Shown piece after piece: positions 35,134-35,945 of a DNA stretch of 35,945 nt (its first letter is position 1; every line of letters begins with the position of its first letter). The stretch is from an uncultured Bacteroidota bacterium (GTDB lineage: Bacteria; Bacteroidota; Bacteroidia; Bacteroidales; P3), in contig CADBOG010000146.1 in the NCBI GenBank assembly GCA_902796265.1, forward strand, positions 1 through 35,945, written 5' to 3'. The position numbers were made by a program, and so were the translations under genes. The notes beneath the pieces are model-generated. The model had not been told where the DNA came from and made no database searches. It saw nothing but the letters and a program-made list of their open reading frames with translations.

Positions 35134-35945
35134 TTAGCTCAATCTCTTGAACTGGCAGGTGAAGTGGCGCATAAGTTCAGCTTCCCAGGTAATCTCAAGA
35201 CCGCGTTTGATGGTGTCGCGACGGTCGTAGACATTCTTGAGAGCGGCAGCGATGACATCCATGTGGTTGTTAGTGTATACGCGGCGCGGGATGCAGAGGC
35301 GTACAAAGTCGTTGCCACCAAAGCGGTTCTCACGGGTCACGGGGTCACGGTCAGCGAGGACATATCCAATCTCGCAGGCACGGATGCCGGCTTCGAGGTA
35401 AAGCTCGCAGGTGAGGGTTTGAGCGGGGAATTCCTCTTTCGGGATGTTGGTCAGAACCTTGTCGGCATCGACAAAGATGGCGTGGCCACCGGCAGGACGC
35501 TGGTAAGGAATGCCATATTCGTCAAGTTTCTTGGCGAGGTAGTGAACCTGCTTGATGCGGGTTTCGACCATCTCGAACTCGATGTTCTCTTTCAGACCTA
35601 CTGCCAAAGCGTCCATATCACGGCCGTTCATACCGCCATAGGTAAGGAATCCTTCGAAGGGGATGCAGAACATCTTGGCGCCTTCGTACCAATCCTTCTT
35701 GTTGGTGGCGATGAATCCACCCATGTTCACGAGACCATCTTTCTTGGCACTCATGGTCATGCTGTCAGCATAGCTGAACATCTCGAGGCAAATCTCGCGC
35801 AGAGTTTTGTTCTCATAGCCTTTCTCACGGGTCTTGATAAAGTATGCGTTCTCGATGAAGCGTGCGCTGTCAACGTTAACGGGGACACCATATTTGTGGC
35901 AGAGTTCGCAGGTCTCGCGGATGTTCTGCATGCTGACGGGCTGGC
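35134..35945 (-). CDS. tnaA: Tryptophanase, C-terminal part (cut by window edge)
   Basis: PLP-dependent beta-eliminating lyase that cleaves tryptophan to indole, pyruvate and ammonia. The window holds the last ~270 residues; the reading frame is open to the right edge and starts in the QPVS stretch, so the N-terminal ~190 residues are outside. The PLP lysine lies in SMTMSAKKDGLVNMGG. Substrate-specificity positions favour tryptophanase over tyrosine phenol-lyase: IRACEIG has Ile where phenol-lyase has Arg381, and MRHFT has His where phenol-lyase has Phe448. The in-frame ATG at 35931 is internal and not a start. Its own terminator follows. Indole production by this organism is therefore likely if the rest of the gene is intact. 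Confidence 0.9.
   Translation of the reverse strand, partial: QPVSMQNIRETCELCHKYGVPVNVDSARFIENAYFIKTREKGYENKTLREICLEMFSYADSMTMSAKKDGLVNMGGFIATNKKDWYEGAKMFCIPFEGFLTYGGMNGRDMDALAVGLKENIEFEMVETRIKQVHYLAKKLDEYGIPYQRPAGGHAIFVDADKVLTNIPKEEFPAQTLTCELYLEAGIRACEIGYVLADRDPVTRENRFGGNDFVRLCIPRRVYTNNHMDVIAAALKNVYDRRDTIKRGLEITWEAELMRHFTCQFKRLS

Noticed and set aside
35134-35945. Tyrosine phenol-lyase rather than tryptophanase
   Set aside because: The residues at the Arg381 and Phe448 positions of phenol-lyase are Ile and His here, as in tryptophanase, although some stretches (LVNMGGF, PRRVYT) resemble phenol-lyase.

Overview
The window is a dense stretch of chromosome (apparently no rRNA, tRNA, phage or transposase genes) from a member of the Bacteroidota, most likely order Bacteroidales. 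The evidence is a full-length SprA/Sov translocon gene of the type IX secretion system (T9SS), two proteins ending in T9SS sorting domains (one type A, one type B), Bacteroidota-type promoter -7 elements (TAnnTTTG), a Bacteroidota-restricted membrane protein family, and Bacteroidota-like versions of ClpP, LepA and a TonB-domain protein. Species cannot be assigned from the sequence alone.

Region 1 (1-17206, all minus strand) carries, read in the direction of transcription: an M64 family metallopeptidase, a beta-helix lipoprotein, ruvA, sprA, an M23/LysM peptidoglycan hydrolase, trmD, clpP (with an intrinsic terminator), dut, a NamZ-like exo-muramidase lipoprotein (DUF1343), lpxK, and the 5' part of lysS. 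This is mostly core housekeeping and envelope biogenesis: lipid A phosphorylation, peptidoglycan turnover and T9SS export.

Region 2 (17207-17644) is a 438-bp divergent intergenic region. It holds nine tandem copies of an 11-bp unit and a -7 promoter element for the rightward genes.

Region 3 (17645-25756, all plus strand) carries a YciO/TsaC-like protein, a YvlD-like membrane protein, panC, an unusual TonB-domain protein with a cysteine-rich N-terminus, an M1 aminopeptidase with a T9SS type A tail, an ECF-like sigma factor, a single-pass anti-sigma-like protein whose periplasmic end is a T9SS type B sorting domain, and a fused free-methionine-R-sulfoxide reductase/MsrA. The sigma/anti-sigma pair is the most interesting system in the window: it looks built to report T9SS status, or sorting-domain occupancy, to transcription.

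Region 4 (25757-35945, minus strand) starts with a three-copy repeat able to form two mutually exclusive hairpins at the convergent junction. It then holds (right to left in transcription) the 3' part of tnaA with its terminator, a 2013-residue alpha-2-macroglobulin-like protein with an inserted carboxypeptidase-regulatory/plug-like segment, a small secreted cysteine/lysine-rich protein, lepA (TTG start) and a conserved inner-membrane protein of unknown function.

Two proteins show coding similarity upstream of their first canonical start codon (the sigma factor clearly, SprA weakly). This raises the possibility of AUC/AUU-type initiation or a sequence change at the start.
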